A stretch of 64,000 bases of DNA from Meira nashicola (lineage: Eukaryota > Basidiomycota > Exobasidiomycetes > Exobasidiales > Brachybasidiaceae), in the NCBI GenBank assembly GCA_001600355.1, contig BCJU01000003.1:310001-374000 (forward strand), written 5' to 3'. The translations under genes were made by a program, and so were the position numbers. Under the pieces are notes generated by a model that ran no database searches, was not told the origin of the DNA, and saw nothing but the letters and a program-made list of their open reading frames with translations. The number at the start of each line of letters is the position of its first letter. The first letter of the stretch is position 1. Shown here one piece after another: positions 50,439-59,522 of this stretch.

Positions 50439-50985
50439 ATGTTTAGACGAACGTTTGTTAGACTTGCTTCGGAAGCACGTCAACCTCGAATCAAGTTCCC
50501 TGATCGCAAAGCATCTACTTGTGAGTATTTCTATTAAATGGAAGGCAAGGAGAAAGTTAGATATTGACACAAGAAGAACTCCTTTTTACTCCTACCTTCT
50601 AATCAGCAGCGGAACATACTCCTCATCCTCATCCTGCAGCACCACAAGATATCGCAAAGAATTTTGATCATTTTCAAGAAGTATTTCAATCAGGACCACA
50701 TTTCAATCCTGAAAAAGTTCAACAATTCTCTTCATCACATTCTAATAGCGGTACTAGCGCATCATCATCATCATCAGGAAAAGGAGGAGACGTGGTAGAA
50801 GACATTCATGATTTACCAAAAAGATTTTGGGCTACTCCTGCTTTAGTGATAGAAGAAAATGAAATGGACGCAATTATGGTACGTTTAGAAGTAGATACTA
50901 CTTTTATGGAAATTGAAGCTGACTTATCTTTTCCTTGCGCATTTATTCACAACAGAGCGGAGGAGCAACACTTGTACAGAAATGA
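50439..50985 (+). CDS. KGD4: Alpha-ketoglutarate dehydrogenase subunit 4 (Kgd4/MRPS36 family)
   Basis: Exons 50439-50520, 50607-50878 and 50956-50985 give 127 residues. The N-terminus MFRRTFVRLASEARQPRIKF is a mitochondrial presequence with the Kgd4 core. HPHPAAPQDIAKNFDHFQ and DLPKRFWATPALVIEENEMD follow. The last exon supplies AIM then SGGATLVQK, the C-terminal SGGA motif that docks on the E1/E3 components. Kgd4 (Ymr31) tethers E3 to the 2-oxoglutarate dehydrogenase core in the matrix. The second intron has a CAGCAG tandem acceptor at 50604-50609; both choices stay in frame and differ by one Ala. Without the last exon the frame ends in unrelated sequence. Confidence 0.9.
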
Positions 50986-51391
50986 TAGATGACGATGACA
51001 AATATACGATATATAAGACACGAATTGGGGGTGATGACTTGATTAGACAATTTGACTTTAGGTGTAGTGAGCAACAGAACATTTTCTATGATTTGATTGA
51101 CTGCATGCTTGAGAAGGCTTTTAGATGATAAATATTACCGGAATCATGCTCGTGATCATGCAAACTCAGATCAGCATCAAATTTCATATCTCTCCGGGAA
51201 GAGGAAGCCGATCACGACCGATCAGTTTTCTACACCATCACCCCCGCGTTAAGCTACACGTGCAATACAATTTTTGGAATAAAAAGTTGTTTTATGCAAG
51301 CGCGTTAACATGCATACATGTAATCTTTCCATATGTACTCGATCTCGTTCATTTTTCACCACATCTCTTGTTTCTTTTTGATCTATGCAAA
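50986..51391. other. Intergenic region KGD4-FYV7
   Basis: This 406-bp spacer holds no recognisable gene. In-frame sequence continues upstream of the FYV7 ATG but does not resemble protein. Confidence 0.5.
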
Positions 51392-52181
51392 ATGGTGGTA
51401 TCTTCTATGAACAAGAAAAAGAGCGTAGTGAAACATAGAACACGTTCAGGATTCCAACCAAATAATCAATCTTTGAATAAAGGAGATTCTAATTTGAAAG
51501 GCAAAGGCAAGGGTGGCTTTAAAGTTGGTCCTAGTCATGCTCCTGATGGAGCTTATTTAGGAAAAGGTTTGTAAAAGAGCATTCTTTTGATCGAATGAGA
51601 GATGTATGCTGACATTGACTTCCTTCTTCTTCTTAGCTAAAAAGCTTAAAGCTGACCTTATCGAAAAAGCAAAGATCAAAAAGAAGTACTTTAAAGAACA
51701 TTCAAAAATCGCAACAGAAGATCAATCTGGGAACATTTTCACAGAGCGTGATGAAGGAAGATTTGCACCTGAAAAAGGAATAGAAGGAGAAAAAGATGGA
51801 TTTGATTTGATCGAAGCAGAAAAAGCGTCACAAAGAAGAAGAAGAAAAGAAGGTCAAGAAAGTTCAGAAGGAGGCAATACGTTGTCAAAGCGTAAGCAAG
51901 CTAAAGCAGAAGCTACAAAAGCTGCTGAAATGGAATCCAAAAAGCGTCTTTTAGGTGGAATAATGCATGCTGACAGAGATGAAAAAGAAGGATCGGGCTT
52001 CGAGCCTAAGACTTTCGATAAATCCAAAGAGAATGAGACAAGTGAACAAAGGAAAGAAGAAAGACAAAAGAGACAGGATAAATGGAATTCTAAAAGTGGA
52101 AGTAGAACGGGAAGACAAAGAGGTCAACCTAATTTAGGTGCTAGAATGGATTTGCTACTCGATAAGATCAAAAGAGGATAG
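51392..52181 (+). CDS. FYV7: rRNA-processing protein Fyv7
   Basis: Exon 1 is 51392-51566 and exon 2 is 51637-52181. The intron GTTTGT...TTCTTAG joins in phase, giving about 239 residues; ATG 51407 is an alternative start. The N-terminus (MNKKKSVVKHRTRSGFQPNN) is basic, and LKADLIEKAKIKKKYFKEHS follows the junction. The C-terminal GRQRGQPNLGARMDLLLDKI then KRG is the conserved end of the rRNA_processing family (PF08524). In yeast Fyv7 is a nucleolar factor for 18S rRNA maturation. Long KE-rich helices fill the middle. Identification is based on this C-terminal block plus composition. Confidence 0.82.
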
Positions 52182-52667
52182 AGTTCCACAGACACATATT
52201 TGTAAAATAAGATTGTACAATATTCACACTCAATACGATTCCAGTAAATTTACTAAGCAAACACCTTGGCAGGTTGACGAGCATATCCTGATCCATGTTA
52301 CTTGTTGATTGTTGCGACAGGAGAGCGGGCGGTAAGAATTCATTTGATCCAAATGGTGTACGAGCCTGAATTCATTCCCAGACACTTAAAGTTTTACTGG
52401 GCATAAACGCGTAAGAAAGGGGAACGCGTCCAAACTTTTCTTCCTACCAAAACATCATTTCAACAAAAGACACGCATTAATCTGTATAAATGCATTCCAT
52501 CACAACGACAATAATGTATACATGATAAAGAAGGAGAAACGATTAAAGGAACCTATAAAAGATGCGATGGAGTACTATGGAGCAGCTACTTTCGGAAAAC
52601 AAGACAAGGAATGTGAGTATGTAACAGGAAACAGAGGAAGAAAAGACGGCAAGTCAAAGAGCGTTTT
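52182..52667. other. Convergent 3' intergenic region with two ACGCGT hexamers
   Basis: The 486-bp interval lies between two convergent genes, so its ACGCGT sites at 52407-52412 and 52424-52429 cannot be promoter elements of either. No gene is seen. Confidence 0.5.
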
Positions 52668-54770
52668 TCAGTTTGAATCATCATGTGAATAAGAAGGTAA
52701 ATTTTCCAAAGTATGTTGAATGGCTAAACCTGCTTCAACCAATGCTTTTGCACATGTTCCACAATCGATTTGACCGATTTCAGTGATAATTTTACGTAAA
52801 ACATCTGCCGGTTCAGGAGCACGTTTTGTTGCATCACGACCAACTTGTCTTGGCCAAGCTAAAGTTTGCTTTAAACGTGCTAAAGGTGTAACAACACAAA
52901 CACCACCCGTTTGATAACATTGATCTGCAACTTCTTTTGGATCGATACTTAAAGCGTTCAACATATCTTGATAATATTCTTGACGTTTTGCATGGAAAGA
53001 AGCTAAACGTTGGAAAGCAGTGAAACCCATCATATTGAAAATCAATTCGGGAATCTTGTTAACGTCATAACGTACGCTACGTTCAGCAGCAGCAGCTTCT
53101 AAAGTTGGTAAACTATATTGAACTGCGAATGCGTACGTCATAAAAGGAGAAAGAGCGCCAGATTGTTCATTTTTTGTGAAATAAGCAATTGCACGTTCTT
53201 TTGCACGAACGACGTCATACTTTTGTGCACAACGAGCTAAACGTAAAACCATTTGCCAATCATTTGGTTCCAAAATTGGAGAATCACGATTATACATTAA
53301 ACTGAAAAGATGTTTTAATGTTGCCGAATCTTCTTCTAATTGATGTTCTTTTTGCGTTTCATTTTCAACCTTTTTCGTTAAAACAGGTGAATGAACACGT
53401 AAATTGACAGAATGAATTCGGAATCGAACAACTGGCGAACGAGTTGGTCCTGAACCTGATTCAGAAGACAAGAACACGACATCGGCATTCGGATCGTTGA
53501 AATCACCTGCTTGTGCGATTGGATCTTGATTGTTGGAAGAAGAAGAATTTTTGTTTCCAGTACTGTTATGAGAAGTAGTACTACTACCATAACCTGTATT
53601 GGAACTAGTACGGGTATGCGAATCCAAATGTTGAGCAGTACCGTTACTATTATATGTCGTTGCACCTTTGTTGCCGCTATGTTGCTCATTTTGACGTGGA
53701 CTATTACGACCTTTTCCGCTATTGCTCCTTCCACTTGCCGATTTACCGCTATTGCTACGACCGCTTGGATTATTCTTGCTAGATGGCTTGTTGGTGCCAA
53801 TGTTGGAGTGAGGATGATTATCGTGATTGTTGCTTCCGTAAGACGAATTTTGATTGTTTATGCTAGAAATATTCTTGTTGTTGCCATGTGAATCATTGAT
53901 TGATTTGCCATTATTGCTTGAAGAATACGTTGTTGTTGTCGTCTTTGCAGCATTGGTGGAATTGTTGTTATTACTTGTTTCCCTGCCACTTCCTGCAACA
54001 TTATTACTTGTTTGTGTAACACCTTTTGTTGATCCATGAGCGCTTGTTTGTTGCCATGATTGAATGTTGTTGTTGCTGCTTGACTTGTTTCCACTTTCAT
54101 TGTTTTGTTGATTTCGATTGTTATTGTTTGTTGTTGTTACATGTTCATTTGCATCTTCATATAATGTATCACGTCTTGCGGCATTCGTTTGAGATTCATT
54201 ATTGTTGACGTTTGAAGATCCAAAAGTGGTATTATTACTCTCATCTTGAATTGTATCCATCTTTGAATTTAATTGTGAATAACTTGGTTTTTTAGGTGAT
54301 CCTCTACCATAACCATTTGAAACAGATGTTGCAGCACTAACGTTTGATTGTGCACCTGCATTAGAAGATGAGAATATACTTGAAGCAGTAGATTGACCGG
54401 CTTCTGAAGGTTCTTTACGTGTATTTTCATTTGAAGAATAATTGCTTGATTGATAATTTGTACTTGATACTTTGTTATTGTTTGCACTTGTTTTTGAATC
54501 ATTGTTTGATGTTGTAGTGTTTTTAGTATTATTACTTGAATTTGAACTATAAGTATCATATGAATTATTGTTGGAACTGTTGTATGAAGATGAATTGTTG
54601 TTGTTTGGATTTGGGCTAGTATAGCTGTTTGAATTGCTATTATTGCCACTTGAGTTGGAGTTGGAGTTGGAATTATAACTGCTTGAATTATTATTGTTAT
54701 AACCACCACCTCCGCTTGCATTATTATGGCTTTCACCGTTATTGCTCGATTGACGAAGACGACCAAACAT
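52668..54770 (-). CDS. Prion-like Asn/Ser-rich protein with C-terminal BTB/POZ domain
   Basis: The 700-residue single-exon protein starts MFGRLRQSSNNGESHNNASG. Residues 1 to about 430 are almost entirely N, S, G, T and Q, with few charges or hydrophobics, a prion-like composition. Then comes a BTB fold: DPNADVVFLSSESGSGPTRS (D-V-x-F start), VVRFRIHSVNLRVHSPVLTK, LEEDSATLKHLFSLMYNRD and WQMVLRLARCAQKYDVVRAK. A helical BACK-like extension containing NGAL-type and CYQTGGVCVVTPLARLKQTL segments ends at the acidic tail. Fungal BTB proteins of this layout are common and of unknown function; cullin-3 adaptors or chromatin factors are possible. It is divergent from RAD5. Confidence 0.85.
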   Translation of the reverse strand: MFGRLRQSSNNGESHNNASGGGGYNNNNSSSYNSNSNSNSSGNNSNSNSYTSPNPNNNNSSSYNSSNNNSYDTYSSNSSNNTKNTTTSNNDSKTSANNNKVSSTNYQSSNYSSNENTRKEPSEAGQSTASSIFSSSNAGAQSNVSAATSVSNGYGRGSPKKPSYSQLNSKMDTIQDESNNTTFGSSNVNNNESQTNAARRDTLYEDANEHVTTTNNNNRNQQNNESGNKSSSNNNIQSWQQTSAHGSTKGVTQTSNNVAGSGRETSNNNNSTNAAKTTTTTYSSSNNGKSINDSHGNNKNISSINNQNSSYGSNNHDNHPHSNIGTNKPSSKNNPSGRSNSGKSASGRSNSGKGRNSPRQNEQHSGNKGATTYNSNGTAQHLDSHTRTSSNTGYGSSTTSHNSTGNKNSSSSNNQDPIAQAGDFNDPNADVVFLSSESGSGPTRSPVVRFRIHSVNLRVHSPVLTKKVENETQKEHQLEEDSATLKHLFSLMYNRDSPILEPNDWQMVLRLARCAQKYDVVRAKERAIAYFTKNEQSGALSPFMTYAFAVQYSLPTLEAAAAERSVRYDVNKIPELIFNMMGFTAFQRLASFHAKRQEYYQDMLNALSIDPKEVADQCYQTGGVCVVTPLARLKQTLAWPRQVGRDATKRAPEPADVLRKIITEIGQIDCGTCAKALVEAGLAIQHTLENLPSYSHDDSN

Positions 54771-55566
54771 ATTGAATAGAATGATGGTTAAAATTGAAAT
54801 GAAAAAGATTATAATGAAAAAAAAAGCAGGGGAGATAAATGTGGGAAAGAAAACATATCATTTAACATTTAATAATCCAGTATTTATATATCTCGATTGC
54901 AGATCAGGATAAAATGTGCAATTTCTGCAACATCAACTGCTATTTCGCTTTAATGTTAAAAGTGTAATCAAATTGACGTCAGTTTGATTAAAGTTTTTAA
55001 TTGATTAAAATTAAAATAAAAAGTGCCAAAAACGATAGTCTTTAACTCCCAACGCCGATCATAAAGAAAGTACCTTAATTTAGACTCATATTTTAATGCT
55101 TCAATGACATCATGCACGACTTAAATTTCGAATGCAAGAATGCATTGATCTCTATAACATCGTCATTCGCTTTTTCTCTTTTTTAAAATCACCGTGATGA
55201 GCGAAGTGATGGACGCAATTTTAGCGTATTGGGGCCAGAGCGCGAGAATAAAAGCGAATCTGTGCCGGTGCACCGCGTGTAGTCTACATTCCACTAAAAC
55301 ACGCGCCAAAGCACGCTTGGATCCTATGACGCGTATAAGAAAAGGCCTAAGCGGTAAAAAAAAAGACTTCAATCACGCCTCTTTACGCGTAAGACAAGAA
55401 GAAAGTGTTGCTCTTCTTATACTTTTAGCAGTTCTTTCGTAAGCTGAGTAACAATATACATTTTTCTAACCATCATTTGTTTGTGTGAGAGAGTTTAGCG
55501 GGGCTCTTCTTCAAACGACGTAAAAAGAGCCCACTAAGTACGAGGGTGTGTCGTTCGTCAAAAAAG
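54771..55566. promoter_or_regulatory. Divergent promoter region BTB gene/RAD5 with two ACGCGT sites
   Basis: This 796-bp spacer has ACGCGT at 55329-55334 and 55385-55390, about 180-240 bp upstream of the RAD5 start. The pairing resembles the RFA2 and PSF3 upstream regions. A small open frame at 55194-55442 shows no protein-like features and is not called. Confidence 0.45.
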
Positions 55567-58500
55567 ATGGTCGACACAACAGAAGATGAAGGAGATTACT
55601 TCTTTGCATCTACGCCGCCAGATTCATCATCAACGACGGTCAAAGCGAAAAATAGTTCACAACCACAATCGCAATCACAATCTTTATTTCGCGGAGTTGA
55701 AGAAGAAGAAGAGGAGCAAGATGATGGACATTGGTTTCCTTTCTTTGATTCAAAAAAGGATAAAGATGATTGGCTAGAAGAGATTGCGAGAATGGAAGAT
55801 GAAGATAGAGATCAAACAGAGGCAGAATATGAAAGAGAACTATCAAGAAAGCAAAAACGAACAAGAGCAGAAAGTTCAACAATTAAAAAGAAAGAATTAA
55901 TTTCGCCACCAGTCGAAAGTTCAATAAGGAAGGATACAGCGCACATACCAACAACAGCGAAAAGAAGGTCACCTTCTCCCCCAATTGAAAAGAGAAGAAA
56001 AGTTGAAAGTTCTACCCATCAAGCATTTGAAAGGAAAACAACTAAACCTATCCTTCCTCGAAGTGGGGAATTTGCCGATCTAGCAAGGTATGGCTCATGG
56101 AACGATCGATTTATCGGAAGTTTTGTGGTTTCTGCTTACTCGTTAAGTAAAGGTCAAAATTATGTCAAACAAGGTGATCGAGTATTTATAGAAAGGCAAA
56201 CGCCCAAAGGAACAAAACCATCCGAAAATGGAAAGATGAAGCAAACAACGTTGTCATTCGGGAATAGGTCATTAGACAACAAAAGGAATCCTAAAAAGAT
56301 TAAAGAAGATTTCATCGTTCGATTTGTCAACAAGAGAGGATTTGAAGTCGGAAGAATATCGAAAGAAGCTTCACCATGGATGTCAAGAGTGATTGATAAT
56401 GAAGCAGCTCGATTTGTAGGTATTGTTGTTGATTGTCCTGATTCATTAACTGTTGGTTGTGATATTTTGTTAGAAATACGCGCATACATTCTTCGATCCG
56501 CTTTCACCCTTTCGCAAGCTAATGGACAGATGTCTTTCAGCTCTCGTTCTCGTGAAGAGGTTGCTTCGTCTGCTTGGGGTGCAGAGACGACAGAAACAGA
56601 AGAGGAGAAGAAAATTAGACAAAGGAAATCATCTCTTTTGAGATTGTTTAGAGCTTGTACATTACGTGCTAGTAAGACAAGCTCAATTTTGAAAAAAAGT
56701 CGAGATGAAGTAGAGATGGAACCTACGAGTAGTCCTGTACGCACAACACCCATCAATGGAAATTCGCCTGCACCAATACAGAATGGTAACAATAAGTCAA
56801 ACTCTAGAGATGGTACACCTCCCGAAGCTGATGATGGAACGGAAATAACGGAAAATCAACTTGATTCGGTTTATAATCGAGCACAAATGAATGATATGAG
56901 CTTGCCAGAAGTAGAACCTAGCCCAGATTTTGCACTCACTCTACGACCATACCAAAAACAATCGCTAGGATGGATGTTAAAGATGGAAGAAAAGCCGAAT
57001 AGCCGATTAAACGAAAGGGATAAACAATCACAAGGAGATCAAGATTCTGTAGGTTTGCATCCATTGTGGGAAGAATACATCTTTCCAGTCGATGATGAAA
57101 GGATGTACCTTCTTGATTCGGCAACACCTAAATTCTATTTCAATCCGTATACAGGTCATTTGAATCTCAAGTTCCCTTCTGCAGGTCGTGGAGCACGCGG
57201 TGGAATCTTGGCCGATGAGATGGGATTGGGTAAGACGATTCAAATGGCATCTTTGATTCTCACCAATCAACCATCACCAGACGAAGAAGTATCGGAAGAA
57301 GATGAGAGTGAAATAGAAGAAGACGAAGATGTCAAAAAAGGTCCTTCTTATCGACAAGTATCTTTGAAATCATCTTTTGCTGCTGCTTCTAAAGCAGAAA
57401 AAGGTCCTTTATCATCATCGGATCGGAAGGAATTGTTCAAAATGACTTCTTCTTCACGTGGTAGGGTGAGCCTTGTGGTTGCTCCAATGTCTTTAGTTGG
57501 TCAATGGAGGGATGAAATGGAACGTGCAATTCCAACGATGAAGACAATGCTCTATTATGGTGAATCAAAAGGTGAACTTCTTTCTCGTCTAACAGCAGGA
57601 ACGGTTGATATTGTTGTCACTACATATGGAACTCTAACCTCAGAGTATGCTCGATACATTTCACCAAACAAATCCGGATCAACACTCGAAATTGCACCTC
57701 TTTATGCCGTCGAATGGTTAAGAGTAATTTTGGATGAAGCACATCACATCAAGAATAAAGCTACAAAGAATTCTCGTGCTTGTCGTGATTTAAGCGCGAG
57801 AAGAAGATGGTGCTTGACAGGAACGCCAATCGTGAACCGATTGACGGATTTGTTCAGTCTTTTGCGTTTTTTACGTGTTCAACCATGGGGAGATTTTGCA
57901 TTTTTCAATACTTTCATTGCTAAACCATTCATGCAAAAGAATCCTAAAGCTTTGGAAATCGTTCAAGTTGTTTTGGAATCCATATTGATTAGACGTGAAA
58001 AGAAAATGAAGGATAAAGATGGTAAACCAATCGTTGATTTGCCACCTAAAACGACTCATATGGTTCATTTACCTCTCACGCCTTTAGAGAGACAAATTTA
58101 TGAAAGCGTTTATGATCGAGCACATATGCAATATCAAACTTTAACAGCTGCCGGTACAATCTCGCGTAATTTCACATTTATGTTTTCTGTCTTGATGCGT
58201 TTACGACAGGCAGTTTGTCATCCTTTATTGATTATTAGCGGTAACAAGAAAACAAAGAAAGTTTTAGATGGGAAAGAAGAGGTTGAGAATGATTCTGTAT
58301 TGGGTGAAGCGGAAGAAAAGCTTAATGAGCTTATTGCAGCATTTCAATCAGGATCAGATTCAAATGAAGAAGGAGATAAAAAGAAAGTATCTGTTCAAGC
58401 ATTGGAAGAATTATTCGGAACGAAAGATCGAGATGAAGAAGAAGATGATCATTCAGAATGTCCATTTTGTTTTGAAGAGAGGTCAGAATTATTGGTGATG

Positions 58501-59280
58501 CCATGCAAGCATTGGGGTTGTAAGTCATGCATTATTGAACATATTCAACGTAGCGAAGAAAAGGGAGAAGATGAAATCCTTTGTCCAACTTGTCGTGAAG
58601 GACCGGTAACGTTGGGTAATACAGCAACCGTTATAAGAACGCGCAGAAATCGAATCATGGAAGCCGTTCAAAGTAGTCAAGAGGCAGCAGTAAAGAAAAA
58701 GAAGAGCATTACAATTCAACCTGAAGTATACTTTCAAGATGATGGAATACGAAGTAGTACTAAACTAGAAGCATTGATCGGACATTTGAATCAATTGCGT
58801 TATGATGATCCTACATTCAAAGGTGTAATTTTTTCACAATTTACTTCTTTTTTGGATTTGGTTGAAGTTGTTTTACGCAAGCATCATCATCCATTTGTAC
58901 GTTTAGATGGAGAAGTTTCACAAAAAGATCGTGAAGCAGTTTTGAAAGAATTTAGTAATGCACCTAAAAGGATGTTAATCTTGGTTTCTTTACGTGCAGG
59001 AGGAGTTGGATTAAACTTAGTTGCAGCAAATCACGTTTGGCTTTTGGATTGTTGGTGGAATGCAAGTACAGAAGATCAAGCAGTTGATAGAATTCATAGA
59101 TTAGGTCAAACCAGACCTGTTCACGTTCATCGTTATTTAATCGAAAATTCGATTGAAGATCGTATTTTAGCCATTCAAGCACGTAAAAATGCTCTAGTTG
59201 GTGCCGCTTTAGCAGGTTCTGCACGTGGTCCTGATGATAAATCAGAAGCATTACAAAATCTCGAATTATTATTTTCATAG
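55567..59280 (+). CDS. RAD5: DNA repair helicase/E3 ligase Rad5
   Basis: ATG 55567 begins a 1237-residue single-exon protein. Domains in order are an acidic N-terminus, a HIRAN-like domain from about residue 180 (SWNDRFIGSFVVSAYSL onward), then the SNF2 ATPase with GGILADEMGLGKTIQM (about 545), DEAHHIKN (about 722) and an insertion rich in acidic residues. A C3HC4 RING finger sits inside the helicase at about 965 (CPFCFEE...CKHWGCKSCI...CPTC). Last comes helicase lobe 2 with SLRAGGVGLNLVAANHVWLL and QAVDRIHRLGQTRPVHVHRY. This layout is Rad5/HLTF. In fungi Rad5 polyubiquitylates PCNA and remodels stalled forks. Confidence 0.96.
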   Translation: MVDTTEDEGDYFFASTPPDSSSTTVKAKNSSQPQSQSQSLFRGVEEEEEEQDDGHWFPFFDSKKDKDDWLEEIARMEDEDRDQTEAEYERELSRKQKRTRAESSTIKKKELISPPVESSIRKDTAHIPTTAKRRSPSPPIEKRRKVESSTHQAFERKTTKPILPRSGEFADLARYGSWNDRFIGSFVVSAYSLSKGQNYVKQGDRVFIERQTPKGTKPSENGKMKQTTLSFGNRSLDNKRNPKKIKEDFIVRFVNKRGFEVGRISKEASPWMSRVIDNEAARFVGIVVDCPDSLTVGCDILLEIRAYILRSAFTLSQANGQMSFSSRSREEVASSAWGAETTETEEEKKIRQRKSSLLRLFRACTLRASKTSSILKKSRDEVEMEPTSSPVRTTPINGNSPAPIQNGNNKSNSRDGTPPEADDGTEITENQLDSVYNRAQMNDMSLPEVEPSPDFALTLRPYQKQSLGWMLKMEEKPNSRLNERDKQSQGDQDSVGLHPLWEEYIFPVDDERMYLLDSATPKFYFNPYTGHLNLKFPSAGRGARGGILADEMGLGKTIQMASLILTNQPSPDEEVSEEDESEIEEDEDVKKGPSYRQVSLKSSFAAASKAEKGPLSSSDRKELFKMTSSSRGRVSLVVAPMSLVGQWRDEMERAIPTMKTMLYYGESKGELLSRLTAGTVDIVVTTYGTLTSEYARYISPNKSGSTLEIAPLYAVEWLRVILDEAHHIKNKATKNSRACRDLSARRRWCLTGTPIVNRLTDLFSLLRFLRVQPWGDFAFFNTFIAKPFMQKNPKALEIVQVVLESILIRREKKMKDKDGKPIVDLPPKTTHMVHLPLTPLERQIYESVYDRAHMQYQTLTAAGTISRNFTFMFSVLMRLRQAVCHPLLIISGNKKTKKVLDGKEEVENDSVLGEAEEKLNELIAAFQSGSDSNEEGDKKKVSVQALEELFGTKDRDEEEDDHSECPFCFEERSELLVMPCKHWGCKSCIIEHIQRSEEKGEDEILCPTCREGPVTLGNTATVIRTRRNRIMEAVQSSQEAAVKKKKSITIQPEVYFQDDGIRSSTKLEALIGHLNQLRYDDPTFKGVIFSQFTSFLDLVEVVLRKHHHPFVRLDGEVSQKDREAVLKEFSNAPKRMLILVSLRAGGVGLNLVAANHVWLLDCWWNASTEDQAVDRIHRLGQTRPVHVHRYLIENSIEDRILAIQARKNALVGAALAGSARGPDDKSEALQNLELLFS

Positions 59281-59522
59281 AAGAATTATCATCATCATCA
59301 TCAACAATTGTACAATTAAATCTTTCATTCAATGTTATATTATATAATCCACTTTGTATATATCTTCTAACTCCACTTCCGTAAATCCGAACTAGGCACC
59401 AGAGCAGTATTTAACATTTCAGAAGAAAAGAATTTTTTCCTCTTCGCCACGCGTTTTAGCGGTGTTAGCATAATTAGTAAGAAGGTTTCTTCCCGCGATC
59501 CATCATCATCTAATCATCAAGA
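59281..59522. other. Short intergenic region
   Basis: 242 bp with ACGCGT at 59449-59454, 69 bp before the next start. Nothing else is visible. Confidence 0.5.

Noticed and set aside
52407..52429. Further ACGCGT pair as a promoter element
   Set aside because: It lies between two convergent 3' ends, so it cannot be upstream of either annotated gene.
55194..55442. 82-codon frame upstream of RAD5
   Set aside because: No recognisable features; it overlaps the promoter region containing MCB-like sites and lacks any supporting structure.
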